From the NCBI GenBank assembly GCA_035385585.1, contig DAOOKJ010000007.1, positions 1-21,091 on the forward strand: a stretch of DNA of 21,091 nucleotides, in the 5' to 3' direction. Position 1 is the stretch's first letter, and every line of letters starts with the position of its first letter. The translations under genes were made by a program, and so were the position numbers. Source of the stretch: DAOOKJ01 sp035385585 (GTDB taxonomy: Bacteria; Patescibacteriota; Minisyncoccia; UBA6257). Below the pieces are notes generated by a model that searched no databases, was not told where the DNA came from, and worked only from the letters and a program-made list of their open reading frames with translations. Of this stretch, positions 1-7,514 are shown in pieces.

Positions 1-1
1 A

Positions 2-85
2 TATCAATATGTGACACCAGATGTCGTGCATTTGTTGCTTAAAAGAAATTTTTGTGATAAAATACTAAAATTACTAAATTCTTAA
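2..85 (+). CDS. Possible 3' end of an upstream gene (partial)
   Basis: One plus-strand frame is open from the window edge through 27 codons and ends at TAA (83-85), five bases before the rplS start. The peptide contains YVTPDVVHLLLKRN and looks like a short amphipathic C-terminal helix. In many bacteria trmD lies directly upstream of rplS, but I cannot recognise TrmD from this tail. The rplS promoter at 35-63 would lie inside the end of this gene, as happens again at the end of recO. The fragment is too short to exclude a chance open frame. Confidence 0.3.
   Translation, partial: YQYVTPDVVHLLLKRNFCDKILKLLNS
35..63 (+). promoter_or_regulatory. Promoter of rplS-tRNA-Leu
   Basis: A -35 box TTGCTT (35-40), a 17-base spacer and a -10 box TAAAAT (58-63) preceded by TG (55-56) form an extended -10 promoter. 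Transcription should start near base 70, leaving a leader of about 20 bases before the rplS ATG. Confidence 0.6.
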
Positions 86-89
86 AAAT

Positions 90-491
90 ATGGAAATCAT
101 TAGTCCTCAAAAAATAAAACCAGGGATGTATTTAAGGATTTATCAAAAAGTTAATGAAGGAGGTAAATCTAGAACTCAAAGAATAGAGGGTTTGGTTTTA
201 GCAAGAAAACACGGTACAGAACCAGGGGCAACTGTTACTATTAGAAGAATTATTAAAGGAGTTGGTATAGAATGGACTATTCCGATTTTTTCTCCCACCA
301 TTGAAAAAGTTGAACTTATTAAGGAAACAAAAGCCAGAAGGGCAAAACTTTATTATGTGCGGGAAAAATCCCAAAAAGAAACAAGAAAAAGATTAAAAGC
401 TTTAAGAAAAAGCAAAAAAGCAGAAATTGAAGGAGGTTCATTACAAGAAAAAGAAGTAGAATCAAAAAATACTGAGAAGATTGAAGCGTAG
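90..491 (+). CDS. rplS: 50S ribosomal protein L19
   Basis: L19 is a large-subunit protein lying at the interface with the small subunit. The 133-residue product matches the family along its core: an N-terminal PGMYLRIYQKVNEGGK segment, RIEGLVLARKHG, the VRKI-type strand (IRRIIKGVGIEWTIPIFSP), IEKVELIK, and the hallmark RRAKLYYVR. The core ends near residue 100. About 30 extra residues follow, first lysine-rich and then acidic, which is longer than the usual 115-120 residues. The start is ATG with no Shine-Dalgarno sequence. The stop codon TAG lies one base before a tRNA-Leu gene, so both should share a transcript from the promoter at 35-63. Identity is secure; the function of the tail is unknown. 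Confidence 0.97.
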   Translation: MEIISPQKIKPGMYLRIYQKVNEGGKSRTQRIEGLVLARKHGTEPGATVTIRRIIKGVGIEWTIPIFSPTIEKVELIKETKARRAKLYYVREKSQKETRKRLKALRKSKKAEIEGGSLQEKEVESKNTEKIEA

Positions 492-492
492 G

Positions 493-580
493 GCGCGGGT
501 GGCGGAACCGGCAGACGCGCTACTTTGAGGTGGTAGTGGGATTTTATCCCGTGGAGGTTCAAATCCTCTCCCGCGCACCA
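493..580 (+). tRNA. tRNA-Leu(GAG), CCA encoded
   Basis: An 88-base class II tRNA. The acceptor GCGCGGG (493-499) pairs with CCCGCGC (570-576), followed by discriminator A and a genomically encoded CCA (578-580). The D arm has the leucine-type GCGGAACCGGCAGACGCG pattern. The anticodon stem CTACT/GGTAG holds loop TTGAGGT, giving anticodon GAG (527-529), which reads CTC and CTT. The variable arm TGGGATTTTATCCCG forms a long stem, and the T arm contains GGTTCAAATCC. It begins one base after the rplS stop codon, so RNase P cleavage of the transcript would also fix the rplS mRNA 3' end. Confidence 0.96.
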
Positions 581-637
581 TAACAACTTATAAAGCGTAA
601 TTCAAGATTTTGATTTTTGAATTTTGAATTATTTATT

Positions 638-1675
638 ATGTTTTTTAAAAGCGAGTATCATTTAACTATTAAGGCAGTTAAAAAATCTTTGCCAGCAGTG
701 GTAGGGATTTTAATTACCAAACATTTGTCAAAGTTAGAAGAAGAAATTGGTAAAAATTTTATAAAAGGAATTTCTTTGTATGGCTATTTGGAGAAAGCCA
801 ATTTAATTGATGAAAACGGAATGGTAAAAATTAGTGGTTGTTCTGGTTTTTTTGTTACCTCTGACGGCTATATTTTAACCAATCGCCATGTGGTTGAAGA
901 TGAAGAAAGTTCTTATACGGTTTTATGGCAGGATAAAAGTTTTTCCTCAAAAGTTATAATTAGAGATAAAATAACTGATATTGCAATTTTGAAAGTAGAA
1001 GGGACAAATTTTCCCTATCTTGAATTTGGAAATTCAAAGAAATTACAGTTAGGTCAGACAGTAGTGGCTATTGGCAATGCTTTGGGCGAGTTTCAAAATA
1101 CTGTTTCAAGAGGAATTATTTCTGGTTTATCACGCAGTTTAAAAACAACCGCTGAAGATGGGGAACAAGAATTTTATGGTTTAATTCAGACCGATGCGGC
1201 AATTAATCCGGGCAACTCTGGCGGACCTTTAATTGATTTAAAAGGAAAAGCAATCGGAATTAATACCGCGGTTGTTCTGGGAGTAGAAAATATTGGTTTC
1301 GCCATTCCCATTAATCAAGCAAAAAAGATTTTATTTGATTTTAAAAAATACGGAAAAATCCGAAGACCGTCGTTAGGCATTAGATATTATTTGATTGATA
1401 AAGAGAGTCAACTTGAACACCACCTTCCCTTTTCTTATGGGGCTTTTATCATTTATGAGACGATTCCTGGCAAAGGGGGGATTATAAAAAATGGTCCAGC
1501 GGAAAAAGCAGGACTCAAAGAAGGGGATATTATTTTGGAAATAGAAAATCAGAAAATTACCACAAACTTAAGAATTGCAGAAATTTTGGATCAATTTAAA
1601 ATCGGAGACAAAATTAAAGTCTGCTATTGGCGACAGGGGCAAATGAAAGAAACTAACCTTGAATTAAGGGATTAA
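638..1675 (+). CDS. HtrA/DegP-like trypsin-fold serine protease with one PDZ domain
   Basis: A predicted protein-quality-control serine endopeptidase of the S1C family. Numbered from the ATG at 638 (345 residues), the catalytic triad is visible: His84 in TNRHVVED, Asp114 in TDIAILKV and Ser194 in GNSGGPL. The C-terminal third, from about residue 245, is a PDZ domain (GPAEKAGLKEGDIILEI). Most bacterial HtrA proteins begin with a signal peptide or a membrane anchor. Here the protease fold begins almost at once (SLPAVVGI near residue 20), and I see no hydrophobic leader, so the protein looks cytoplasmic or is exported another way. A TTG at 617 would add seven residues but lies in an AT-rich repeat, so I prefer the ATG. 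No Shine-Dalgarno is present. The gene ends directly against the convergent recG stop. Confidence 0.9.
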   Translation: MFFKSEYHLTIKAVKKSLPAVVGILITKHLSKLEEEIGKNFIKGISLYGYLEKANLIDENGMVKISGCSGFFVTSDGYILTNRHVVEDEESSYTVLWQDKSFSSKVIIRDKITDIAILKVEGTNFPYLEFGNSKKLQLGQTVVAIGNALGEFQNTVSRGIISGLSRSLKTTAEDGEQEFYGLIQTDAAINPGNSGGPLIDLKGKAIGINTAVVLGVENIGFAIPINQAKKILFDFKKYGKIRRPSLGIRYYLIDKESQLEHHLPFSYGAFIIYETIPGKGGIIKNGPAEKAGLKEGDIILEIENQKITTNLRIAEILDQFKIGDKIKVCYWRQGQMKETNLELRD

Positions 1676-3829
1676 TTAAGAGCGACGGGCTTTTTCTGTA
1701 AATTCATCTAAGGCCTTTAAAAGCAAAGGCCATTTTTTTAAAGTTGAATCGGTTTCAAGGATTTTTTTTGCTTCTTCAGAGACACTTTCCATGAGTTCTT
1801 TTTTTATTAATGAATGCATTACTAAATCAGGAATGCCAGATTGTTTTGTGCCTAAAAACTGTCCCGGTCCTCTTAATGACAAGTCAATTTCTGCTAATTT
1901 AAATCCATCATTGTATTTTTCTAAAGATTTTAATCTTGAAATATTGCCTTTGTTGAGATTTTCAGTGAAAAGAAAACAGTAGGATTGATATTTGAAACGG
2001 CCAACCCTTCCCCGAAACTGGTGCAATTGAGCTAAACCAAAGTGTTCAGCCCCTTCAATCATCATAATAGTGGCGTTTAAGACATCAATTCCAACTTCAA
2101 CTACCGAGGTTGAAACCAAAATATTTATTTCATTATTTCTAAATTTTTTCATTATTTCTTCTTTTTCTGAGGATTTCATTTTTCCATGAAGCATTTCCAC
2201 TTTTAAATCGGGGAAAATTTCCTCTTTTAATTTCTTATATTCCTTTTTTACCGCCTTAACCTCATAATTCAATTTTTCAATATAGGTCAAAAGATCGTAG
2301 GCAACAATTTTTTCTGGTTCAATTTCAGTTGCTTCAATCCTTGGACAAATGACGAAAACCTGCCTGCCCTTTAAAACCTCGTTTCTAATAAATTGGTATA
2401 CTTTTTCTCTTTCATTTGGTAAAACTACTTTGGTGATGATTTTTTTTCTTTCCTGGGGCAATTCTTTAATAACTGACAAATCCAAATCGCCATAAAAAGC
2501 CAGAGCTAGCGTTCTTGGAATTGGAGTGGCAGTCATTGACAAAACATGGGGTATTTGACTTGTTTTTGTTTCTTTGATCAATTTTTTCCGTTGTTCTACC
2601 CCAAAGCGATGTTGCTCATCAATAATTACCAGCCCTAATTTTTCAAACACAATATTTTTTTGAATTAAAGCATGGGTGCCGATAACTATAATTGGGAGGC
2701 CAGAGGAAATAATTTTTAAGAGTCCTTTTTTTGAAATTTCTCCCTCTAATCCTTCATCAAAAATTTTTGCCCCTGAGGAACTTATTTGGGCTATTCTAAC
2801 CTTAAAAGGAGAAAGAAAACTTTTATATTTATCATAGACTTGCATTGCTAAAATTTCCGTTGGCGCCAAGTAGGCAACCTGCCAGTTTGATTTATAAACT
2901 AAGAGCGAAGCCCCAATTGCTATTAAAGTTTTTCCCGAGCCAACTTCGCCTTCGAGTAGTCGGTTCATCGGCCTTTGATTTAAATTTTTAGAAACTTCCC
3001 ATAAAACTATTTTTTGATCTTGAGTTAAATCAAAAGGCAAAGAGGAGACAAAAGATTTCAAAAGATTGACATCTAAATTGATTTTAGGATAAGGGAGAGA
3101 GGAAGTTTGTTGTTTCAGTTTCATTAAATAAATTTGGGATAAAAGCAAAGATTCAAAAATAAACCTTTCTTTTGCTTTTTTGGCTAATGCTAGACTATCC
3201 GGAAAATGAATTTGATTTAAAGCAGTTTTTAAAGGAAGAAGTTGATATTTTTTTAAAATAAAAAAGGGTAGATAGTCAGGAGGTAAACTTACTGATTTTA
3301 AGGCTTGAGCTATTAAATATCGCAGACCCCTTGAAGTTAATCCTTTGGTTTCTGGATAAATAGGCACCAATCTGGCAGTATGTTTTAAACTATCAAAAAA
3401 ATTTTTTTCCAGTTTTTGTTGGGAAACGATTTCATAAGACGGAGATACGAGAACAAGTTTTTTACCTTGCCTTTTAACTTTCGCAGATAAAGAGACAGTG
3501 GTATTAACTTTTAAAGTTCTTAAAAGATAAGGCTGGTTAAACCAAATTGCTTTAATGGATGAATTGTCATCAGTAACGGTTGCTTCAATAATGAACATTT
3601 TTCTTCTAAAGCTTCGTCTGAGATTTATTTTTGTAATCGTACCGTATACCGTAGCGGTCTCGCCTTCTTCTAATTGGCTAATTTTTTTAATTTTAGAAAA
3701 ATCCTCATAGCGAAAAGGAAAATGCCATAAAAGATCTTTTATGGTCTCTATTCCGAGTTTTTCTAAATAATTTAAAGAACGGGGGCCCACCCCTTTGAGT
3801 TTAGAAACCGAATCCGGAAGTAGAAGCAT
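1676..3829 (-). CDS. recG: ATP-dependent DNA helicase RecG
   Basis: RecG is a double-strand DNA translocase that remodels stalled replication forks and Holliday junctions. The 717-residue product is a little longer than the E. coli protein. In order it shows a helix-hairpin-helix start (LKGVGPRSLNYLEKLGI, 11-27), an OB-fold wedge domain (about 55-135), Walker A GEVGSGKT (294-301), APTEILA, motif II DEQHRFG (404-410), motif III SMTATPIPRTLA, and a C-terminal helicase half with STSVVEVGIDV and QFRGRVGR. The terminal LSLRGPGQFLGTKQSG matches the RecG TRG region. The start is ATG without an SD. The gene lies 22 bases downstream of tRNA-Arg on the same strand and is probably cotranscribed with it. 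All key motifs are intact. Confidence 0.97.
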   Translation of the reverse strand: MLLLPDSVSKLKGVGPRSLNYLEKLGIETIKDLLWHFPFRYEDFSKIKKISQLEEGETATVYGTITKINLRRSFRRKMFIIEATVTDDNSSIKAIWFNQPYLLRTLKVNTTVSLSAKVKRQGKKLVLVSPSYEIVSQQKLEKNFFDSLKHTARLVPIYPETKGLTSRGLRYLIAQALKSVSLPPDYLPFFILKKYQLLPLKTALNQIHFPDSLALAKKAKERFIFESLLLSQIYLMKLKQQTSSLPYPKINLDVNLLKSFVSSLPFDLTQDQKIVLWEVSKNLNQRPMNRLLEGEVGSGKTLIAIGASLLVYKSNWQVAYLAPTEILAMQVYDKYKSFLSPFKVRIAQISSSGAKIFDEGLEGEISKKGLLKIISSGLPIIVIGTHALIQKNIVFEKLGLVIIDEQHRFGVEQRKKLIKETKTSQIPHVLSMTATPIPRTLALAFYGDLDLSVIKELPQERKKIITKVVLPNEREKVYQFIRNEVLKGRQVFVICPRIEATEIEPEKIVAYDLLTYIEKLNYEVKAVKKEYKKLKEEIFPDLKVEMLHGKMKSSEKEEIMKKFRNNEINILVSTSVVEVGIDVLNATIMMIEGAEHFGLAQLHQFRGRVGRFKYQSYCFLFTENLNKGNISRLKSLEKYNDGFKLAEIDLSLRGPGQFLGTKQSGIPDLVMHSLIKKELMESVSEEAKKILETDSTLKKWPLLLKALDEFTEKARRS

Positions 3830-3851
3830 AAATAAAATTCACTTATCAAAG

Positions 3852-3923
3852 CCTCCCCGCGAGGAATCGAACCTCGATTTCAGGCTCCGCAAGCCCGCGT
3901 TTTATCCGTTAAACTACGAGGAG
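3852..3923 (-). tRNA. tRNA-Arg(GCG)
   Basis: A 72-base tRNA on the minus strand. The acceptor CTCCTCG pairs with CGGGGAG, with one U-G pair and discriminator G. The D arm is GTTT-AACGGAT-AAAC. Anticodon stem CGGGC/GCCTG holds loop TTGCGGA, giving anticodon GCG (plus-strand CGC at 3888-3890). The T arm is CGAGG-TTCGATT-CCTCG. Known arginine identity elements, A after the D-loop GG and C35, are present. CCA is not encoded. The GCG anticodon is unusual, because most bacteria decode CGN with an ACG tRNA whose A34 is edited to inosine by TadA. Confidence 0.93.
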
Positions 3924-3940
3924 AAAATCTTATAATTTAT

Positions 3941-3949
3941 AGTATATCA
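3941..3949 (-). promoter_or_regulatory. Probable extended -10 promoter of tRNA-Arg-recG
   Basis: On the minus strand TGATATACT forms an extended -10 (TATACT at 3946-3941). Transcription would start about 10 bases before the tRNA. No good -35 box is visible 17 bases upstream, so this relies on the TG extension. Confidence 0.4.
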
Positions 3950-3967
3950 GAAGTTCTCTTGAAAGAA

Positions 3968-4003
3968 AAGGAGATTTAAAGCATAATAAGATTGATTATT
4001 AAA
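3968..4003 (+). promoter_or_regulatory. recO translation-initiation region with displaced SD and small hairpin
   Basis: AAGGAG (3968-3973) is a good Shine-Dalgarno but lies 30 bases before the recO ATG at 4004. Between them TAATAA (3984-3989) and TTATTA (3996-4001) form a perfect 6-bp inverted repeat with a 6-base loop. Folding it would shorten the effective spacing to about 12 bases. The weak AU stem makes this a hypothesis. Confidence 0.35.
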
Positions 4004-4726
4004 ATGAGTCAATATAAAACTTTAGCCATTGTTTTAAATTATGAGTCAGTTAATGAAGATGACCGGAGTTATACTTTTTATACAGAAAAGTATGGCAAAA
4101 TATCTCTTTTAGCCCAAGGTGCCAGTAAAATTAAAGCTAAATTAAGCGGGCATTTAGATAAAATTAATTTGGTAGAAATTATTTTTACTACTACTTATCA
4201 GAATCGTTTAATCACTGCTTTAGTGAAAGATAGCTTCATAAATATTAAGAAGAAATTGAAGCCGCTGGAGGCCGCTTTTTATATTACCCACCTATTAGCA
4301 GAGTATACTCTTTTTAATCAAAAGGATTCAAACCTCTGGCAACTACTTTTAAATTCGTTGTATTTTTTGGAGGAAAATTCAACTAAATTTGAAGAAGTGG
4401 CAGATTTTACTCCTTTGTATTTCAACGCTCAACTTTTAAATAATTTAGGAGTGGCGCCATTTTTAGAAGGTTGTGTAGTTTGCGGTTCACAAATTAACAC
4501 TAATTTTTTTAGTTTTGAGGAAAAAGGTCTGGTTTGTCCAAAACATAAAAAAGAAACTAATTTAAGAATTGATAGCCAAAAAATAAGAATTCTTCAGAGT
4601 CTTTTTACTGCTTCTTTGGATAAATTCAAAAAACCGCAGATTATTCTTAATGTTTTAAAAGAAAAGAAATTTCTTTATCAATTCTTTGAAAAATTTACTT
4701 TATCAATTAAATCGGTTATAATGTAG
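4004..4726 (+). CDS. recO: DNA repair protein RecO
   Basis: RecO helps RecF and RecR load RecA on SSB-coated DNA and anneals single strands. The 240-residue product has the N-terminal OB fold (YKTLAIVLNYESVNEDDRSY, then YGKISLLAQGASKIKAKLSG), a helical middle part, and a zinc finger with ligands Cys157, Cys160, Cys178 and His181 (CVVCG and CPKH). Length is normal for the family. I chose the ATG at 4004 because it gives the usual RecO N-terminus; an in-frame TTG at 3992 would add four residues. The final codons overlap the promoter of the next gene (4694-4722). recG and recO, two recombination genes, are transcribed divergently here. Confidence 0.93.
   Translation: MSQYKTLAIVLNYESVNEDDRSYTFYTEKYGKISLLAQGASKIKAKLSGHLDKINLVEIIFTTTYQNRLITALVKDSFINIKKKLKPLEAAFYITHLLAEYTLFNQKDSNLWQLLLNSLYFLEENSTKFEEVADFTPLYFNAQLLNNLGVAPFLEGCVVCGSQINTNFFSFEEKGLVCPKHKKETNLRIDSQKIRILQSLFTASLDKFKKPQIILNVLKEKKFLYQFFEKFTLSIKSVIM
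4694..4722 (+). promoter_or_regulatory. Promoter inside the recO 3' end
   Basis: TTTACT (4694-4699), a 17-base spacer and a perfect TATAAT (4717-4722). Transcription would start near 4729, about 22 bases before the ATG of the surface-protein gene. The -10 box overlaps the final recO codons. Confidence 0.55.
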
Positions 4727-4750
4727 GAAAGCTTGCTAGATCATAATATT

Positions 4751-6499
4751 ATGCAACTTAACAAAGTAAAAAATTTTTTTCAAACTTTTTGGGCCGGAAT
4801 ATTGGTAGCATTAATCGCTGTTGGAGTGGTCTATTTTATTTATAACTCCTTCAAGTACAAAGGAGTAAGTTTTGTGGTAGAAGGACCGGATAGGGTAAAA
4901 TCAGGAGAAATTTTAAACCTTCATCTAATTTATAATAATAATTCAAGAACAACCCTTCAAGGAGGAGAAATAGAAATAAAATTACCAAAAGGAGTTATTT
5001 CGATTGAAGAGCCGGATAAAGAGATTGTTAATGTTTATTTGGGCGAAATTGCGTCAAAAAGTTTTGAGGATAAACTTTTAAAAGTTTTAGTTACCGGTGA
5101 ACCAAAAACCACTAAAACTATTCAAGCTGTCTTCCGTTATCGGCCGAAATCTTTGACTTCTGATTTTGAAATCCCCGTAGACTATAATGTTTTGATTTAT
5201 GGTTCAAATTTTGCTTTAGAGGTAAATTTTCCTCCAGAAGTGTTTTTAGACCAAAGCTTTCCTCTTGAATTGAACTGGAATAGTCAAAGCCAAGAAATTT
5301 TGGATAAATATGGAGAAATTGGAATAAAAGCGAGTTGGCCCCAAGGTTTCAATTTAGTAGAATCAAACCCTGTGGCTGCCGAGGAAAATAATTTTTGGCC
5401 TTTAGGGGTAATAATGCCATATGCCTCTGGAAAAATTAGAATGACTGGTTTATTGTTTGGAGAAGCAGGAGAGACAAAAAAGATCATTTTTGCTTTGGGG
5501 ATTAAAAGAAGCGGAGAATTTTTGCCTCTCGAAAAAACTGAGGCCTATATTAGTTTAGTTAACAACCCCTTGGAAATCACCACCCTTGTCAATGGGGAGA
5601 AAAATTATGTTGCGGATTGGGGGGAAACATTAAATGTAGTAATCAATTTTAAAAATAATTATACCACCCCTTTGCGAAATCTAAATTTAAAGACTACTTT
5701 AAATGGCGATGTTTTAGATTTTTCCACTTTAAAAGCACCAAAAGCCCTATTTTCTTTGAGAACTCACACTTTGAGCTGGGACGGAACGAAGGTGGAAGAT
5801 TTGTATAATTTAAACCCTCAAGATAGCGGTTCTTTGAATTTTTCTATTAAGCTTAAGGAAGATTGGCCAATGGTAAGTCCAGCTCAGAAAAATCCAATGA
5901 TTGAAATTAAAACAACTCTTGAAAGCGCTAATGCGCCAGAAGAAGCACCAGTAGCCGGCTTGCCAACGGCAGTTTCAATTAATAATATAAAAATTAATAC
6001 CAATTGTAATTTAGAAATAACCAGTTATTTTAGAGATGCTAAATCAGGAATAGCCAACCAAGGACAGCTGCCTCTTAGAGTAGATGAACCAACTGACTTT
6101 ACCATTCATTTTAAAATTTTAAATTCTTTTAACAATTTAAATAATGTTCAAATAAAGACAAGTCTACCCCAAGGAGTGGAATTTACTTCAATGATTGCTG
6201 GCAATTATGGCGACAATCTTCCTCATTATGATAAAAATAATCGGATTTTGACTTGGGAAGTTAAAAGCGTTGAAGCTGGAAGTGGTTATCTTATTCAGGC
6301 ACCTGAATTGATTTTTCAAGTGAGAGTTACTCCTCAATTGAGCCAAATTAATCAAGCGATTGAATTGATTGAAGAAACAACTTTTAAAGCAACCGATGCT
6401 TTTACTTTACAAGAGATTAACAAAGTTTATCCACCAGTTCTCTCCAATAAACTAACGGATTCAACTGTTTATTTTTTTCAGGGAATAGTCCAGCCATAG
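4751..6499 (+). CDS. Membrane-anchored surface protein with beta-sandwich (DUF11-like) repeats
   Basis: I do not recognise a named family. From the ATG at 4751 (582 residues) there is a short basic N-terminus, one membrane helix at about 13-31 (WAGILVALIAVGVVYFIY), and then about 550 residues with no further hydrophobic segment. The pattern is an N-in signal anchor with a large external part. That part looks all-beta, with recurring units resembling DUF11/CARDB-type adhesin repeats: a phrase like IEIKLPKGV or IKTSLPQGVEF, then a TLSWDG or ILTWEV strand, then LNFSIKL or LIFQVRV. At least three such units seem present. Only one cysteine is seen (near residue 417). An upstream TTG at 4733 would add six residues. 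The gene has its own promoter inside recO, and glyS follows after 16 bases. A cell-surface structural or adhesive role is inference. Confidence 0.65.
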   Translation: MQLNKVKNFFQTFWAGILVALIAVGVVYFIYNSFKYKGVSFVVEGPDRVKSGEILNLHLIYNNNSRTTLQGGEIEIKLPKGVISIEEPDKEIVNVYLGEIASKSFEDKLLKVLVTGEPKTTKTIQAVFRYRPKSLTSDFEIPVDYNVLIYGSNFALEVNFPPEVFLDQSFPLELNWNSQSQEILDKYGEIGIKASWPQGFNLVESNPVAAEENNFWPLGVIMPYASGKIRMTGLLFGEAGETKKIIFALGIKRSGEFLPLEKTEAYISLVNNPLEITTLVNGEKNYVADWGETLNVVINFKNNYTTPLRNLNLKTTLNGDVLDFSTLKAPKALFSLRTHTLSWDGTKVEDLYNLNPQDSGSLNFSIKLKEDWPMVSPAQKNPMIEIKTTLESANAPEEAPVAGLPTAVSINNIKINTNCNLEITSYFRDAKSGIANQGQLPLRVDEPTDFTIHFKILNSFNNLNNVQIKTSLPQGVEFTSMIAGNYGDNLPHYDKNNRILTWEVKSVEAGSGYLIQAPELIFQVRVTPQLSQINQAIELIEETTFKATDAFTLQEINKVYPPVLSNKLTDSTVYFFQGIVQP

Positions 6500-6515
6500 T
6501 CTAATAAGAAAAAGA

Positions 6516-7093
6516 ATGAGAAAAAATCAACCTTTGGAAGATAAAAGCGATTTAACGAATAAAATTGTTTCCTTATGCAAAAGGCGAGGATTTATTTTTC
6601 CTTCTTCAGAAATTTACGGGGGTTTGGCAAATACTTGGGATTTTGGCCCTTTAGGAGTGGAACTCAAAAATAATATTAAAAAATATTGGTGGGATAAAAT
6701 GATAAAAGAAAAAGATGATATTGTTGGTTTAGATTCAGCCATAATTTTAAATCCAAAAGTCTGGGAGGCTTCCGGCCATCTTTCAAGCTTTTCTGACCCC
6801 TTGGTAGAATGTAAGAAATGTCATACAAGATTCAGGTTCGATTATTTAAAAAAAGGAAAATATGGGGAAATAGAATTAGAAGACGGCTATCCTCAATGTC
6901 CTTTATGCGGCGGCCAGTTGACTGAAGAAAAAAAATTTAATTTAATGTTTAAAACTTATTTTGGTCCAGCAGAAGAGACTGCTAATATTGTTTATTTGCG
7001 GCCAGAAACCGCTCAAGGAATCTTTTTAAACTTCAAAAATATCCTGAATACTACTAGGAAAAAGATTCCTTTTGGGATTGCGCAGATAGGAAA
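6516..7093 (+). CDS. glyS: Glycyl-tRNA synthetase, N-terminal part (cut by assembly gap)
   Basis: Class II dimeric (eukaryote/archaeal-like) GlyRS, which charges tRNA-Gly. The 192 residues before the gap show KRRGFIFPSSEIYGGLAN and TWDFGPLGVELKNNIKKYWW (motif 1 region), a zinc-binding insertion with CKKCHTRF and CPLCGG, NLMFKTYFGP, the substrate-binding stretch YLRPETAQGIF, and the start of motif 2 (KIPFGIAQIG). The sequence then runs into 100 Ns exactly where the motif 2 FRNEI would follow. The start is ATG 16 bases after the upstream stop, with only a purine-rich leader. The break is an assembly artefact, not a mutation that can be seen here. In databases this form is usually named glyS or glyQS. 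Confidence 0.93.
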
Positions 7094-7193
7094 NNNNNNN
7101 NNNNNNNNNNNNNNNNNNNNNNNNNNNNNNNNNNNNNNNNNNNNNNNNNNNNNNNNNNNNNNNNNNNNNNNNNNNNNNNNNNNNNNNNNNNNN
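7094..7193. other. 100-N assembly gap inside glyS
   Basis: Exactly 100 Ns, the usual placeholder for a gap of unknown size. The two glyS parts are not in the same frame across 100 bases, and together they are far too short for a GlyRS, so the real gap must be longer. Confidence 0.98.
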
Positions 7194-7513
7194 TTTTAAA
7201 AATAAATCCGAAGTTGGCGCCTTATAAAGTGGCAGTTTTCCCGCTTTTAGCAAATAAACTTGATTTAGTGAAATTGGCCAGAGAGATATATGATGATTTA
7301 AGAAAAAATTGGAAATTTCAGGTGGTCTTTGACAGTCGGGGTAATATTGGCGGCAGGTATTATAGTCAAGATGAAATCGGAACTCCTTACTCTATAACAG
7401 TTGATTTTGAAAGTTTAGAGAAAAAAGATGTTACGATTAGGGATAGAGACACAACTAAGCAAGTGAGAGTAAAAATTAAAGATATTAAAGAGTGGCTAGA
7501 TAGAAATTTATAA
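7194..7513 (+). CDS. glyS: Glycyl-tRNA synthetase, C-terminal anticodon-binding domain (5' end in gap)
   Basis: Read in the frame that ends at TAA 7511-7513, the first residues after the gap are LKINPKLAPYKVAVFPLL, the family's typical opening of the anticodon-binding domain. The frame continues with VVFDSRGNIGGRYYSQDEIG, TPYSITVDFESL and VTIRDRDTTKQVRVKI, all diagnostic of GlyRS and related class IIa enzymes. About 105 residues are present. Any ATG- or TTG-initiated call here (such as TTG at 7214) would be an artefact of the gap. The next gene begins one base after the stop codon, so the two are tightly coupled. Confidence 0.93.
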
Positions 7514-7514
7514 A

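Noticed and set aside
11..28. Small GACA/TGTC inverted repeat near the window start as an operator
   Set aside because: The arms are only four bases and do not extend, and it lies in a possible coding tail; this is within chance expectation.
353..586. Minus-strand open frame of 77 codons
   Set aside because: It is antisense to the end of rplS and to tRNA-Leu(GAG), with low-complexity residues. It is a shadow of real genes.
7214..7513. A separate 99-residue protein starting with TTG at 7214
   Set aside because: It is the C-terminal domain of GlyRS; the apparent start is created by the adjacent N gap, and the frame continues upstream to the gap edge.
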